Assembly: GCA_903930805.1 (NCBI GenBank)
Contig: CAIYZZ010000024.1
Span: forward strand, 1-8,474
Source: an uncultured Rhodocyclaceae bacterium
GTDB taxonomy: Bacteria > Pseudomonadota > Gammaproteobacteria > Burkholderiales > Rhodocyclaceae
Reading direction: 5' to 3'
DNA length: 8,474 nucleotides
In this document: piece by piece, positions 1 through 5,941 of the stretch
How positions within the stretch are numbered: position 1 is the first letter of the stretch
Layout: each line of letters starts with the position of its first letter
Translations under genes and position numbers: made by a program
The notes under the pieces: model-generated
Told to the model about the DNA's origin: nothing
The model's input: the letters and a program-made list of their open reading frames with translations, nothing else
Database searches by the model: none

Positions 1-1248
1 ATCGCTTTGGGCGTGGTGGTGGCCGCCTACGTGCTGTCCTTCTTTCAGCGCTTCGCACCGGCAGGCATCGCGCAGGATCTGGCGGCCTCATTTCAGACCT
101 CGGCGGCTTCGCTGGGTGTGTTGGCGGCCACTTATTTCTACGTTTACACCTTGATGCAGGTGCCGACCGGGATTCTGGTCGATACTCTCGGGCCGCGCCG
201 TATCCTGTTTCTGGGCGGAATCATCGCCGGCGGTGGCAGTTTGTTGTTCGGCATGGCTGAGTCTCTCAATGCCGCGCTGGCGGGTCGCACCCTGATTGGC
301 CTGGGAGTTTCGGTGACATTCATTGCTATGCTGAAGATCATCGCCGTCTGGTTCGAGGAACATCGTTTCGCCACGGTGGTCGGCTTGTCAATGCTGGTGG
401 GCAACCTTGGTTCAGTGTTGGCGGGTGCGCCGCTCTCGGCCATGGCGCAGGCTACGGGCTGGCGCGGTGTGTTCGTCGGCGTCGGCTTCATCTCGTTGGT
501 GCTCGGCGCGTTGAGCTGGGTTCTGGTGCGCGATAGGCCACAGGCTGACGGAAGCACCGTCTCGCTAGCGCCGACTTTTGACAGGACAGTTATTCTCACC
601 GGCCTCTTGCGGGTGGTGAAGAATCGTGCCACCTGGCCGGCGGCCGGGGTGAATGCGGGGCTCTCCGGTAGCTTCTTTGCCTTCGGCGGCCTCTGGGCGA
701 TGCCCTTCCTCACGCAGGGACTGGGCATGACGCGCGATACTGCCAGCGCGCATCTGTCAGTCTACTTCGCCGGCTTTGCCATCGGCTGCTTCCTGATTGG
801 TACGCTCTCCGACCGCCTGCGGCGGCGCAAGCCGGTGATTATTGCCAGCTCGCTCATTTACAGTGCGATCTGGCCGGTGTGGCTGTCTGGGCTGCCATTG
901 CCGCCGATCGCGACCTATCTGTTGTTCGGGCTGATGGGCCTGATGACGGCGAGCTTCACCCTGTCCTGGGCCTGCGCCAAGGAGGTGAATCCGCCGGCGC
1001 TGTCGGGCATGTCGACCTCGGTGGCCAACATGGGAGGCTTTCTGATGGGAGCGCTGTTGCAGCCGGCGGTCGGCTGGATCATGGATCAGCGCTGGAGCGG
1101 TGCGATGGCAAATGGCGTGCGGCTCTATGTGCCCGAGGATTACCGCTGGGGGCTGGTGCTGATCGCCGTCGCCGCCTGGCTTGGCACCATTGCCGCATGG
1201 TTCATTCGCGAGACGCATTGTCGGAATATATGGAAGGAGAACGCATGA
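1..1248 (+). CDS. MFS transporter, N-terminus cut off by window start
   Basis: Inner-membrane secondary transporter of the major facilitator superfamily; substrate not determinable from sequence. The frame is open from base 1 to the TGA at 1246-1248 (415 codons visible). The first visible residues already lie inside the first membrane helix (AAYVLSFFQRFAPAG), so the true start is upstream; the TTG at base 7 is unlikely to be the start. About twelve hydrophobic segments follow. An MFS motif A (GILVDTLGPRR) lies after helix 2 at about residues 57-67, and its half-repeat GTLSDRLRRRKP at about 267-278, after helix 8. A hydrophilic central loop at about 177-212 separates the two halves. The tail RETHCRNIW resembles C-termini of sugar-phosphate/organic-acid-type MFS proteins. 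The stop overlaps the start of the chelatase gene, so the two are probably co-expressed and might serve a shared metal or tetrapyrrole need (inference). Family certain, substrate unknown. Confidence 0.9.
   Translation: MALGVVVAAYVLSFFQRFAPAGIAQDLAASFQTSAASLGVLAATYFYVYTLMQVPTGILVDTLGPRRILFLGGIIAGGGSLLFGMAESLNAALAGRTLIGLGVSVTFIAMLKIIAVWFEEHRFATVVGLSMLVGNLGSVLAGAPLSAMAQATGWRGVFVGVGFISLVLGALSWVLVRDRPQADGSTVSLAPTFDRTVILTGLLRVVKNRATWPAAGVNAGLSGSFFAFGGLWAMPFLTQGLGMTRDTASAHLSVYFAGFAIGCFLIGTLSDRLRRRKPVIIASSLIYSAIWPVWLSGLPLPPIATYLLFGLMGLMTASFTLSWACAKEVNPPALSGMSTSVANMGGFLMGALLQPAVGWIMDQRWSGAMANGVRLYVPEDYRWGLVLIAVAAWLGTIAAWFIRETHCRNIWKENA
567..580 (+). repeat. Dispersed word AGCGCCGACTTTT, copy 1
   Basis: AGCGCCGACTTTTG inside the MFS gene, in the hydrophilic central loop, read as Ala-Pro-Thr-Phe. 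It shares 14 bases with copy 2 and the 12-base core with all four copies. Confidence 0.7.
1234..1240 (+). promoter_or_regulatory. Shine-Dalgarno site of the chelatase gene
   Basis: AAGGAGA lies inside the last codons of the MFS gene, four bases before the ATG at 1245. It decides the chelatase start over the longer open frame, which extends upstream through the MFS gene. The ATGA overlap of start and stop points to translational coupling. Confidence 0.8.
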
Positions 1249-1607
1249 AAGGCATCATCCTGTTTGGCCACGGCGCCCGTAATCCTGAGTACATCGAACC
1301 CTTCAAACGTATTCGCGCTGTGGTCATGGGGCAGAAGCCGGGCGTACCGGTGGAAGTCGGCTTCCTCGAACTGACGCAGCCGCCACTGGAGGCAAGCATT
1401 GAGTGTCTGGTGTCGCTTGGGGTAAATGAAATCAAGGTAGTACCGATCTTCTTCGCACCTGGGCGACATGTGCTGAAAGATTTGCCACAACTGATTGGTC
1501 ATGCCATGGAGCGCTTTCCCGGTGTCGAGTTCGAGGTGGCAGCCTGTGTCGGCGAGGTGGACAATGTGATCGCCGCCATGGCAGCCCATGCCGTAGCCGG
1601 GGCTTGA
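1245..1607 (+). CDS. cbiX: Short CbiX/SirB-type sirohydrochlorin chelatase
   Basis: Cytoplasmic chelatase that inserts Co2+ (cobalamin route) or Fe2+ (siroheme route) into sirohydrochlorin. The 120-residue product matches the short, single-domain form of the CbiX family, which acts as a dimer; two-domain forms are about twice as long. It opens with the family signature KGIILFGHGAR, giving a metal-binding/catalytic His at residue 9. The second signature VVPIFFAPGRHVLKDLP gives the second His at residue 75. A conserved-looking GFLELTQP with Glu42 lies between them. The start is the ATG overlapping the MFS stop codon, with a strong AAGGAG upstream; the open frame continues further upstream only as an out-of-frame reading of the MFS gene. 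The metal cannot be told from sequence, and no other siroheme or cobalamin gene is in the window. The family call is firm; the exact reaction less so. Confidence 0.85.
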   Translation: MKGIILFGHGARNPEYIEPFKRIRAVVMGQKPGVPVEVGFLELTQPPLEASIECLVSLGVNEIKVVPIFFAPGRHVLKDLPQLIGHAMERFPGVEFEVAACVGEVDNVIAAMAAHAVAGA

Positions 1608-1635
1608 AGCTGGAATATCAGGACATACTTATATA
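1604..1635 (+). promoter_or_regulatory. Possible weak promoter before the RND adaptor
   Basis: The 32-base gap between chelatase and adaptor ends in an AT-rich run, with TATATA at 1630-1635 just before the ATG at 1640. TTGAAG at 1604-1609 could be a -35 element, but the 20-base spacing is too long for a standard promoter. No Shine-Dalgarno sequence stands at a normal distance; the nearest, CAGGA at 1619-1623, is 16 bases away. Either a promoter gives a leaderless message, or the adaptor is read through from upstream with poor initiation. Confidence 0.3.
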
Positions 1636-1639
1636 ACCC

Positions 1640-2656
1640 ATGAAAACGAACCCCCAATCTTTTGGGCGACTGGCGATGGTGTTTTGCACTGCCGTCCTGG
1701 CAGCGCCGACTTTTGCGCAGACTCCTGCCACGCACACCCTTGAACTGCGCAATGTGCAGCTGACACTGCCCGCCGAGGCGGTGCTTGAAGCGACGCGTCA
1801 GGCGACGGTGGCCACGCAGGTTTCTGGCCGCATCGTCGATGTGAAGGTCGAGGCCGGTCAGCGCGTCAAGGCCGGGCAACTGCTGATGACGGTCGATGCC
1901 CGCGAGGCGAACGAGACCGCCGCTGCCGCGCGCGCACAACTGGTACAGGCGGAGGCGAATTTCCTGCGCACGCAAAACCTGTTCAAACAGAAATTCGTCA
2001 GCCAGGCGGCCCTCGACCAGGCAGATGCAACACTCAAATCGGCGCGCGCCCAAGCCGGTGCCGCCGGTGCCGGCGCCTCGCACGCCAGCGTGACCGCACC
2101 GATTGGCGGGATCATCGCCGCGCGCCATGTCGAACTCGGCGAACTCGCCGCCCCCGGCCGCGAGTTGGTTACCATATTCGATCCCAAGGGCTTGCGCGCC
2201 ATCGCCAGTATTCCGCAATTCAAACTCAAGGAAGCGCAGCAGGCCAAAAGCGCCCGGATCGAGTTTCCTGAAAGTCGGCGCTGGCTGGACGGCGCCCGCG
2301 TCGAAATATTGCCGACGGTCGATGCCAAGAGCCACACCGCTACCGCGCGGGTGTATCTGCCGGATGACCCGGCGCTGCTCGCCGGCATCGTGCCGGGCAT
2401 GGCGGTGCGCGTTCACTTCGTTATCGGCGAGGCCAGGAAGCTGACCGTGCCGACGGTGGCCGTGCTACGCCGAGGCGAGATCAGTGCGGTGTATGTCGTC
2501 GGCACCGGCAAGGCGCAATTACGCCAGGTGCGGCTCGGCGAGGCCGTCGCCGACGGCGAACTCGAAATCCTGTCCGGTCTTGCGACGGGAGAGACGGTCA
2601 GCCTCGATCCGGTCAAGACCGGCATCGAACTCAAGCAAGCCGTTCCCCAGAAGTAA
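1640..2656 (+). CDS. RND efflux periplasmic adaptor (membrane fusion protein)
   Basis: Periplasmic adaptor of the HlyD/AcrA type that links an RND pump to an outer-membrane channel. Residues 1-26 form a Sec signal peptide: Lys2 and Arg10, a hydrophobic core LAMVFCTAVLAAP, and a likely cleavage after TFA before Gln27. The Cys at 16 is not in a lipobox, so the mature protein is probably soluble. Domain order: first lipoyl half at about 50-85 (ATQVSGRIVDVKVEAGQRVK), a short alpha-hairpin at about 88-148 rich in Ala and Gln, the second lipoyl half at about 149-180 (VTAPIGGIIAARHVELGE), a beta-barrel at about 185-262, and a membrane-proximal domain at about 265-330. The 338 residues are slightly shorter than AcrA. 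ATG 1640 is chosen because an in-frame TAA precedes it (1634-1636), and because the next Met (13) would remove the positive n-region. Cargo is unknown. The permease follows three bases after the stop, and no outer-membrane partner is encoded here. Confidence 0.9.
   Translation: MKTNPQSFGRLAMVFCTAVLAAPTFAQTPATHTLELRNVQLTLPAEAVLEATRQATVATQVSGRIVDVKVEAGQRVKAGQLLMTVDAREANETAAAARAQLVQAEANFLRTQNLFKQKFVSQAALDQADATLKSARAQAGAAGAGASHASVTAPIGGIIAARHVELGELAAPGRELVTIFDPKGLRAIASIPQFKLKEAQQAKSARIEFPESRRWLDGARVEILPTVDAKSHTATARVYLPDDPALLAGIVPGMAVRVHFVIGEARKLTVPTVAVLRRGEISAVYVVGTGKAQLRQVRLGEAVADGELEILSGLATGETVSLDPVKTGIELKQAVPQK
1702..1715 (+). repeat. Dispersed word AGCGCCGACTTTT, copy 2
   Basis: AGCGCCGACTTTTG inside the signal-peptide codons of the RND adaptor, read as Ala-Pro-Thr-Phe just before the predicted cleavage site. 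It is identical to copy 1 over 14 bases, although the two proteins are unrelated. Confidence 0.7.
2271..2284 (-). repeat. Dispersed word, copy 3 (reverse orientation)
   Basis: The + strand reads AAAGTCGGCGCTGG, the reverse complement of CCAGCGCCGACTTT. It is inside the adaptor gene in a frame giving Ser-Arg-Arg-Trp, unrelated to the Ala-Pro-Thr-Phe reading of copies 1 and 2. It shares 14 bases with copy 4. Confidence 0.7.
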
Positions 2657-2659
2657 GTC

Positions 2660-5600
2660 ATGGGCATTTCGGGCCGTATCGCGGCGTATTTCCTGCGTAA
2701 TTCGCTGACGCCGCTGATCGCGCTGATCGCGCTGCTGTTGGGCGTGTTCGCCACGCTGATCACGCCGCGCGAGGAAGAGCCGCAGATCAACGTGACGATG
2801 GCCAACGTCTTCATCCCCTTTCCCGGCGCGACGGTGAAGGATGTCGAGAATCTGGTGGCCCGACCGGCCGAACAGGTGTTGTCGCGCATTTCAGGCATCG
2901 AGCACGTCTATTCGGTATCGCGCCCCGGCATGGCGGTGATCACCGTGCAATATCTGGTGGGCGAGGATCCGATCCAGGCGCTGGTGCGCCTCTACGACAC
3001 GATCAACGCGCACAGCGACTGGGTGTCGCCCAATCTCGGCGTCGGCCAGCCTATCGTCAAGCCCAAGGGCATCGACGATGTGCCCATCGTCGCGCTGACC
3101 TTCTGGAGTGCCGACCCCGACAAATCCGGCTTCGAGATGCAGCAGGTGGCGCGCGCGGTCGAGATCGAGCTGAAGCGTATCCCCGGCACGCGTGACGTGG
3201 TAACACTAGGTGGACCCGGCCATGTCGTCCGAGTGCTGATGGATTCCGAGCGCATGTCCGGGTACGGTGTCACCGCGCAGGATCTCAAGGCCGCATTGCA
3301 GGTTTCCAACGCGTCGCAACCCGCCGGCAGCCTCGTTGCCGGCAACCGCGAACTTTTGGTGCAGACCGGCACCTACATCGAATCCGCCGCCGATGTGCGC
3401 AAGCTGGTTGTCGGTGTATCCGACAAGAAACCGGTGTTCATGTCCGATGTCGCGGAGGTGATCGATGGCCCCGACCAGCCGAACCGCTATGTCTGGCATG
3501 GTGAAAAAGGCTCCGAGTATCCGGCGGTAACACTGGCGGTATCGAAAAAGCCGGGCGTGAATGCCGCCGATGTCGCCAGTGGCGTCATCGCGCGCATGAA
3601 CAGCCTCAAAGGCACTGTCATTCCCGAGGGCGTCGAATTCACCGTAACGCGCAACTACGGCGAAACGGCCACCGACAAGGCGCAGAAGCTGATCGGTAAG
3701 CTGGTCTTTGCCACCGCTTTCGTTGTGCTGCTGGTGTTGTTTGCGTTGGGTCGGCGCGAGGCTGTGATCGTTGGCGTGGCAGTGACGTTAACGCTCGCCG
3801 CCACGCTATTCGCCTCTTGGGCCTGGGGCTTCACGCTCAACCGGGTATCGCTTTTCGCGCTGATTTTCAGTATTGGCATTCTGGTTGACGATGCCATCGT
3901 CGTTGTCGAAAACATCCACCGCTGGCATACGCTACATCCCGACAAAGAGTTGTGGGAGATCATTCCCAGTGCGGTCGACGAAGTCGGCGGGCCGACTATC
4001 CTCGCCACCTTCACCGTGATCGCGGCACTCTTGCCGATGGCCTTCGTCAGCGGCCTGATGGGGCCCTACATGAGCCCGATCCCGATCAACGCATCGATGG
4101 GTATGTTCATTTCGCTTGCGATTGCCTTCATCGTCACGCCTTGGCTGGCGGCCAAGCTGATGAAGCCACAGGCTGCCGGTGACCATGCTGGCCATGAGCA
4201 TGGTACAGCTGCCACGGAAACGAAACTGGAACGATTCTTCCGTAGCGGGCTTTCGCCTTTTCTTGATCCGCATAACGGTCGCAAGGCCAGAGCAATGCTC
4301 TGGATTGGTATCGTCGCAGCGATTCTGGCCTCGGTATCGCTCGGGGTTTTCAAGCTGGTTGTGATGAAGATGCTGCCTTTCGACAACAAGAGCGAATTCC
4401 AGGTGGTGCTCGACATGCCGGTCGGCACGCCGGTCGAAGAGACGGCGCGCGTGTTGCGCGAAATGGCCGCCGAGCTGGCTCCAGTGCCCGAGATTGCCGA
4501 CTACCAGGCATATGCCGGCACCGCCAGCCCGATCAACTTCAACGGGCTGGTGCGCCAGTATTACCTGCGTGCCAATCCCGAGATGGGCGATATCCAGGTA
4601 AATCTGGTCGACAAGCATCACCGTGACCGGAAAAGTCACGAGATCGCGGTGTCGGTGCGCGAACGTCTCATGGGCGTAGCGAAAAAGAGCGGCGGCAATG
4701 CCAAGGTGGTGGAAGTGCCGCCGGGGCCGCCGGTGCTCTCACCGATTGTCGCCGAAGTGTATGGTCCCGACTACGCCGGCCAGATCGCGGTGGCGAAGCA
4801 GGTACGGGAAGCTTTCGAAGCTTCGGCAGATATTCTCGGCGTGGATGACAGCATTGCCGCTGATGCCGACAAGGTGGTGCTGCGCGTCAATCAGGCCAAG
4901 GCGGCATTGCTGGGCATTGCCCAGAAAGACATCGTCGATACGGTGCGCATGGGGCTGACCGGCGAGGATGTGACGCCGCTGCACGACGGCGAAGCGAAAT
5001 ACGAAATTCCCGTGCGCATCACGTTGCCCGCCGAGCGGCAGGATTCCATCGATTCCCTGCTCAAGCTCAAGGTACGCGCCCAGGCGGCCCAGGGTGACAA
5101 TAGCGGCAACCTGGTGCCGATCTCCGAAGTGGTCGAGGCGCGCCGTGCGCCGCGCGAAAAGGTCGTTTATCACAAAAATCTGCTGCCGGTGGTGTATGTC
5201 ACCGGCGACATGGGCGGCAAGCTTGACTCGCCGCTCTACGGCATGTTTGAGATTCGCGCCAAGCTTAAAGACTTGCCGCTGGTGCAGGGCGGCACGCTGG
5301 GTGAATACTTCATCAAGCAGCCGAAAGATCCCTACGCCGGGTATGCGGTGAAGTGGGATGGCGAATGGCAAGTGACGTTTGAAACCTTCCGCGACATGGG
5401 TGCCGCTTACGCCATCGGCCTGGTATTGATTTATCTCCTGGTGGTGGCGCAGTTCAAGAGCTATCTCGTCCCGCTCATCATCATGGCGCCCATCCCGCTC
5501 ACCATCATTGGCGTGATGCCCGGTCACGCCCTGTTTGGCGCGCAATTCACGGCGACTTCGATGATCGGCATGATTGCCTTGGCTGGCATCATCGTGCGCA

Positions 5601-5875
5601 ACTCGATACTGCTCGTCGACTTCATCAACCAGCAGGTTGGTGAAGGCATGGACTTCGCCGAGGCGGTGATCCAGTCGGCGGCGATCCGCGCCAAGCCGAT
5701 TGCCCTCACAGGCCTGGCGGCAATGCTGGGCGCGCTGTTCATCCTCGATGATCCGATCTTTTCCGGCCTCGCGCTCTCGCTGATTTTTGGCATCTTCGTC
5801 TCCACCGTGCTTACGCTGGTGGTGATTCCGGTGCTTTACTATGCTGCGATGCGCAACCGGATCAAGCCCGCCTGA
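2660..5875 (+). CDS. RND efflux permease (AcrB/HAE-1-like)
   Basis: Inner-membrane proton-driven pump of the resistance-nodulation-division superfamily, 1071 residues, full length. Helix 1 is at about 13-35. A large periplasmic loop (about 36-340) is followed by helices 2-6 to about residue 500. A cytoplasmic linker leads to helix 7 (about 546-566), a second periplasmic loop (about 567-910) and helices 8-12. Helix 4 carries the proton-relay pair Asp410-Asp411 (GILVDDAIVVVEN), as in drug-type RND pumps. The helix-10 position that is Lys in AcrB is Arg980 (GIIVRNSILLVDF), and a Thr fits the relay position in helix 11 (residue 1017). The metal-pump helix-4 and helix-10 signatures of CusA/CzcA are not apparent, so a drug- or organic-type substrate is more likely than a metal ion. 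The linker between helices 6 and 7 has a His-rich stretch DHAGHEHG (508-515). The ATG sits three bases after the adaptor stop with only a weak ribosome site, implying coupled translation. Substrate unknown. Confidence 0.92.
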   Translation: MGISGRIAAYFLRNSLTPLIALIALLLGVFATLITPREEEPQINVTMANVFIPFPGATVKDVENLVARPAEQVLSRISGIEHVYSVSRPGMAVITVQYLVGEDPIQALVRLYDTINAHSDWVSPNLGVGQPIVKPKGIDDVPIVALTFWSADPDKSGFEMQQVARAVEIELKRIPGTRDVVTLGGPGHVVRVLMDSERMSGYGVTAQDLKAALQVSNASQPAGSLVAGNRELLVQTGTYIESAADVRKLVVGVSDKKPVFMSDVAEVIDGPDQPNRYVWHGEKGSEYPAVTLAVSKKPGVNAADVASGVIARMNSLKGTVIPEGVEFTVTRNYGETATDKAQKLIGKLVFATAFVVLLVLFALGRREAVIVGVAVTLTLAATLFASWAWGFTLNRVSLFALIFSIGILVDDAIVVVENIHRWHTLHPDKELWEIIPSAVDEVGGPTILATFTVIAALLPMAFVSGLMGPYMSPIPINASMGMFISLAIAFIVTPWLAAKLMKPQAAGDHAGHEHGTAATETKLERFFRSGLSPFLDPHNGRKARAMLWIGIVAAILASVSLGVFKLVVMKMLPFDNKSEFQVVLDMPVGTPVEETARVLREMAAELAPVPEIADYQAYAGTASPINFNGLVRQYYLRANPEMGDIQVNLVDKHHRDRKSHEIAVSVRERLMGVAKKSGGNAKVVEVPPGPPVLSPIVAEVYGPDYAGQIAVAKQVREAFEASADILGVDDSIAADADKVVLRVNQAKAALLGIAQKDIVDTVRMGLTGEDVTPLHDGEAKYEIPVRITLPAERQDSIDSLLKLKVRAQAAQGDNSGNLVPISEVVEARRAPREKVVYHKNLLPVVYVTGDMGGKLDSPLYGMFEIRAKLKDLPLVQGGTLGEYFIKQPKDPYAGYAVKWDGEWQVTFETFRDMGAAYAIGLVLIYLLVVAQFKSYLVPLIIMAPIPLTIIGVMPGHALFGAQFTATSMIGMIALAGIIVRNSILLVDFINQQVGEGMDFAEAVIQSAAIRAKPIALTGLAAMLGALFILDDPIFSGLALSLIFGIFVSTVLTLVVIPVLYYAAMRNRIKPA
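4182..4204 (+). repeat. Perfect 8-bp inverted repeat inside the RND permease gene
   Basis: ACCATGCT at 4182-4189 is exactly inverted as AGCATGGT at 4197-4204, around a 7-base loop. It lies in the codons for the His-rich loop between helices 6 and 7, at the boundary of the two halves of the pump. There is no U-run, so it is not an intrinsic terminator. Confidence 0.6.
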
Positions 5876-5886
5876 GTGCCGTCCCG

Positions 5887-5901
5887 CCAGCGCCGACTTT
5901 T
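5887..5901 (+). repeat. Dispersed word, copy 4 (intergenic)
   Basis: CCAGCGCCGACTTTT lies in the 66-base gap after the RND permease stop, about 26 bases before the TATAAT box of the next gene. Being non-coding, it argues against a shared protein motif as the cause of the repeat. Confidence 0.7.
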
Positions 5902-5927
5902 CCTCGTCCGCGTCAAGGGCCTGCCAC

Positions 5928-5933
5928 TATAAT
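5928..5933 (+). promoter_or_regulatory. -10 box (TATAAT) directly before the phosphatase regulator
   Basis: A perfect TATAAT ends eight bases before the ATG at 5942, which places the expected transcription start at about 5939-5941. The message would have almost no leader, matching the lack of a Shine-Dalgarno sequence (the nearest AAGGG at 5915-5919 is too far away). No good -35 element lies at 16-18 bases (CGTCCG at 17), so an activator or another sigma factor may be needed. Confidence 0.55.
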
Positions 5934-5941
5934 CACGCGCC

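Noticed and set aside
879..1244. Upstream extension of the chelatase frame through the MFS gene
   Set aside because: The extension is out of frame with a real membrane protein and carries no domain. The ATG at 1245 has a good ribosome site and begins exactly at the family signature.
1686..1690. Lipoprotein Cys in the adaptor signal peptide
   Set aside because: Cys16 is preceded by Met-Val-Phe, not a lipobox, and a good signal peptidase I site follows at residue 26.
1499..2416. Long antisense open frame (305 codons) across the chelatase and adaptor genes
   Set aside because: It overlaps two clear family members on the + strand, its product is rich in Arg, His and Gly with no recognisable domain, and GC-rich third positions commonly open the opposite strand.
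3932..4639. Antisense open frame (235 codons) inside the RND permease
   Set aside because: Same reasons as the other antisense frames; there is no independent ribosome site or domain.
4808..4824. Inverted repeat GAAGCTT-TCG-AAGCTTC in the permease gene
   Set aside because: Short, within codons for Glu-Ala-Phe-Glu-Ala-Ser, with no regulatory context; probably chance from repeated GAAGCTT codons.
4739..5545. Antisense open frame (268 codons) inside the RND permease
   Set aside because: It is a shadow of the permease codons, with a His/Arg/Gln-rich product and no domain.
5876..5927. Intrinsic terminator after the RND permease
   Set aside because: TTTT occurs at 5898-5901, but no stable GC stem immediately precedes it; it is part of the repeated 12-base word instead.
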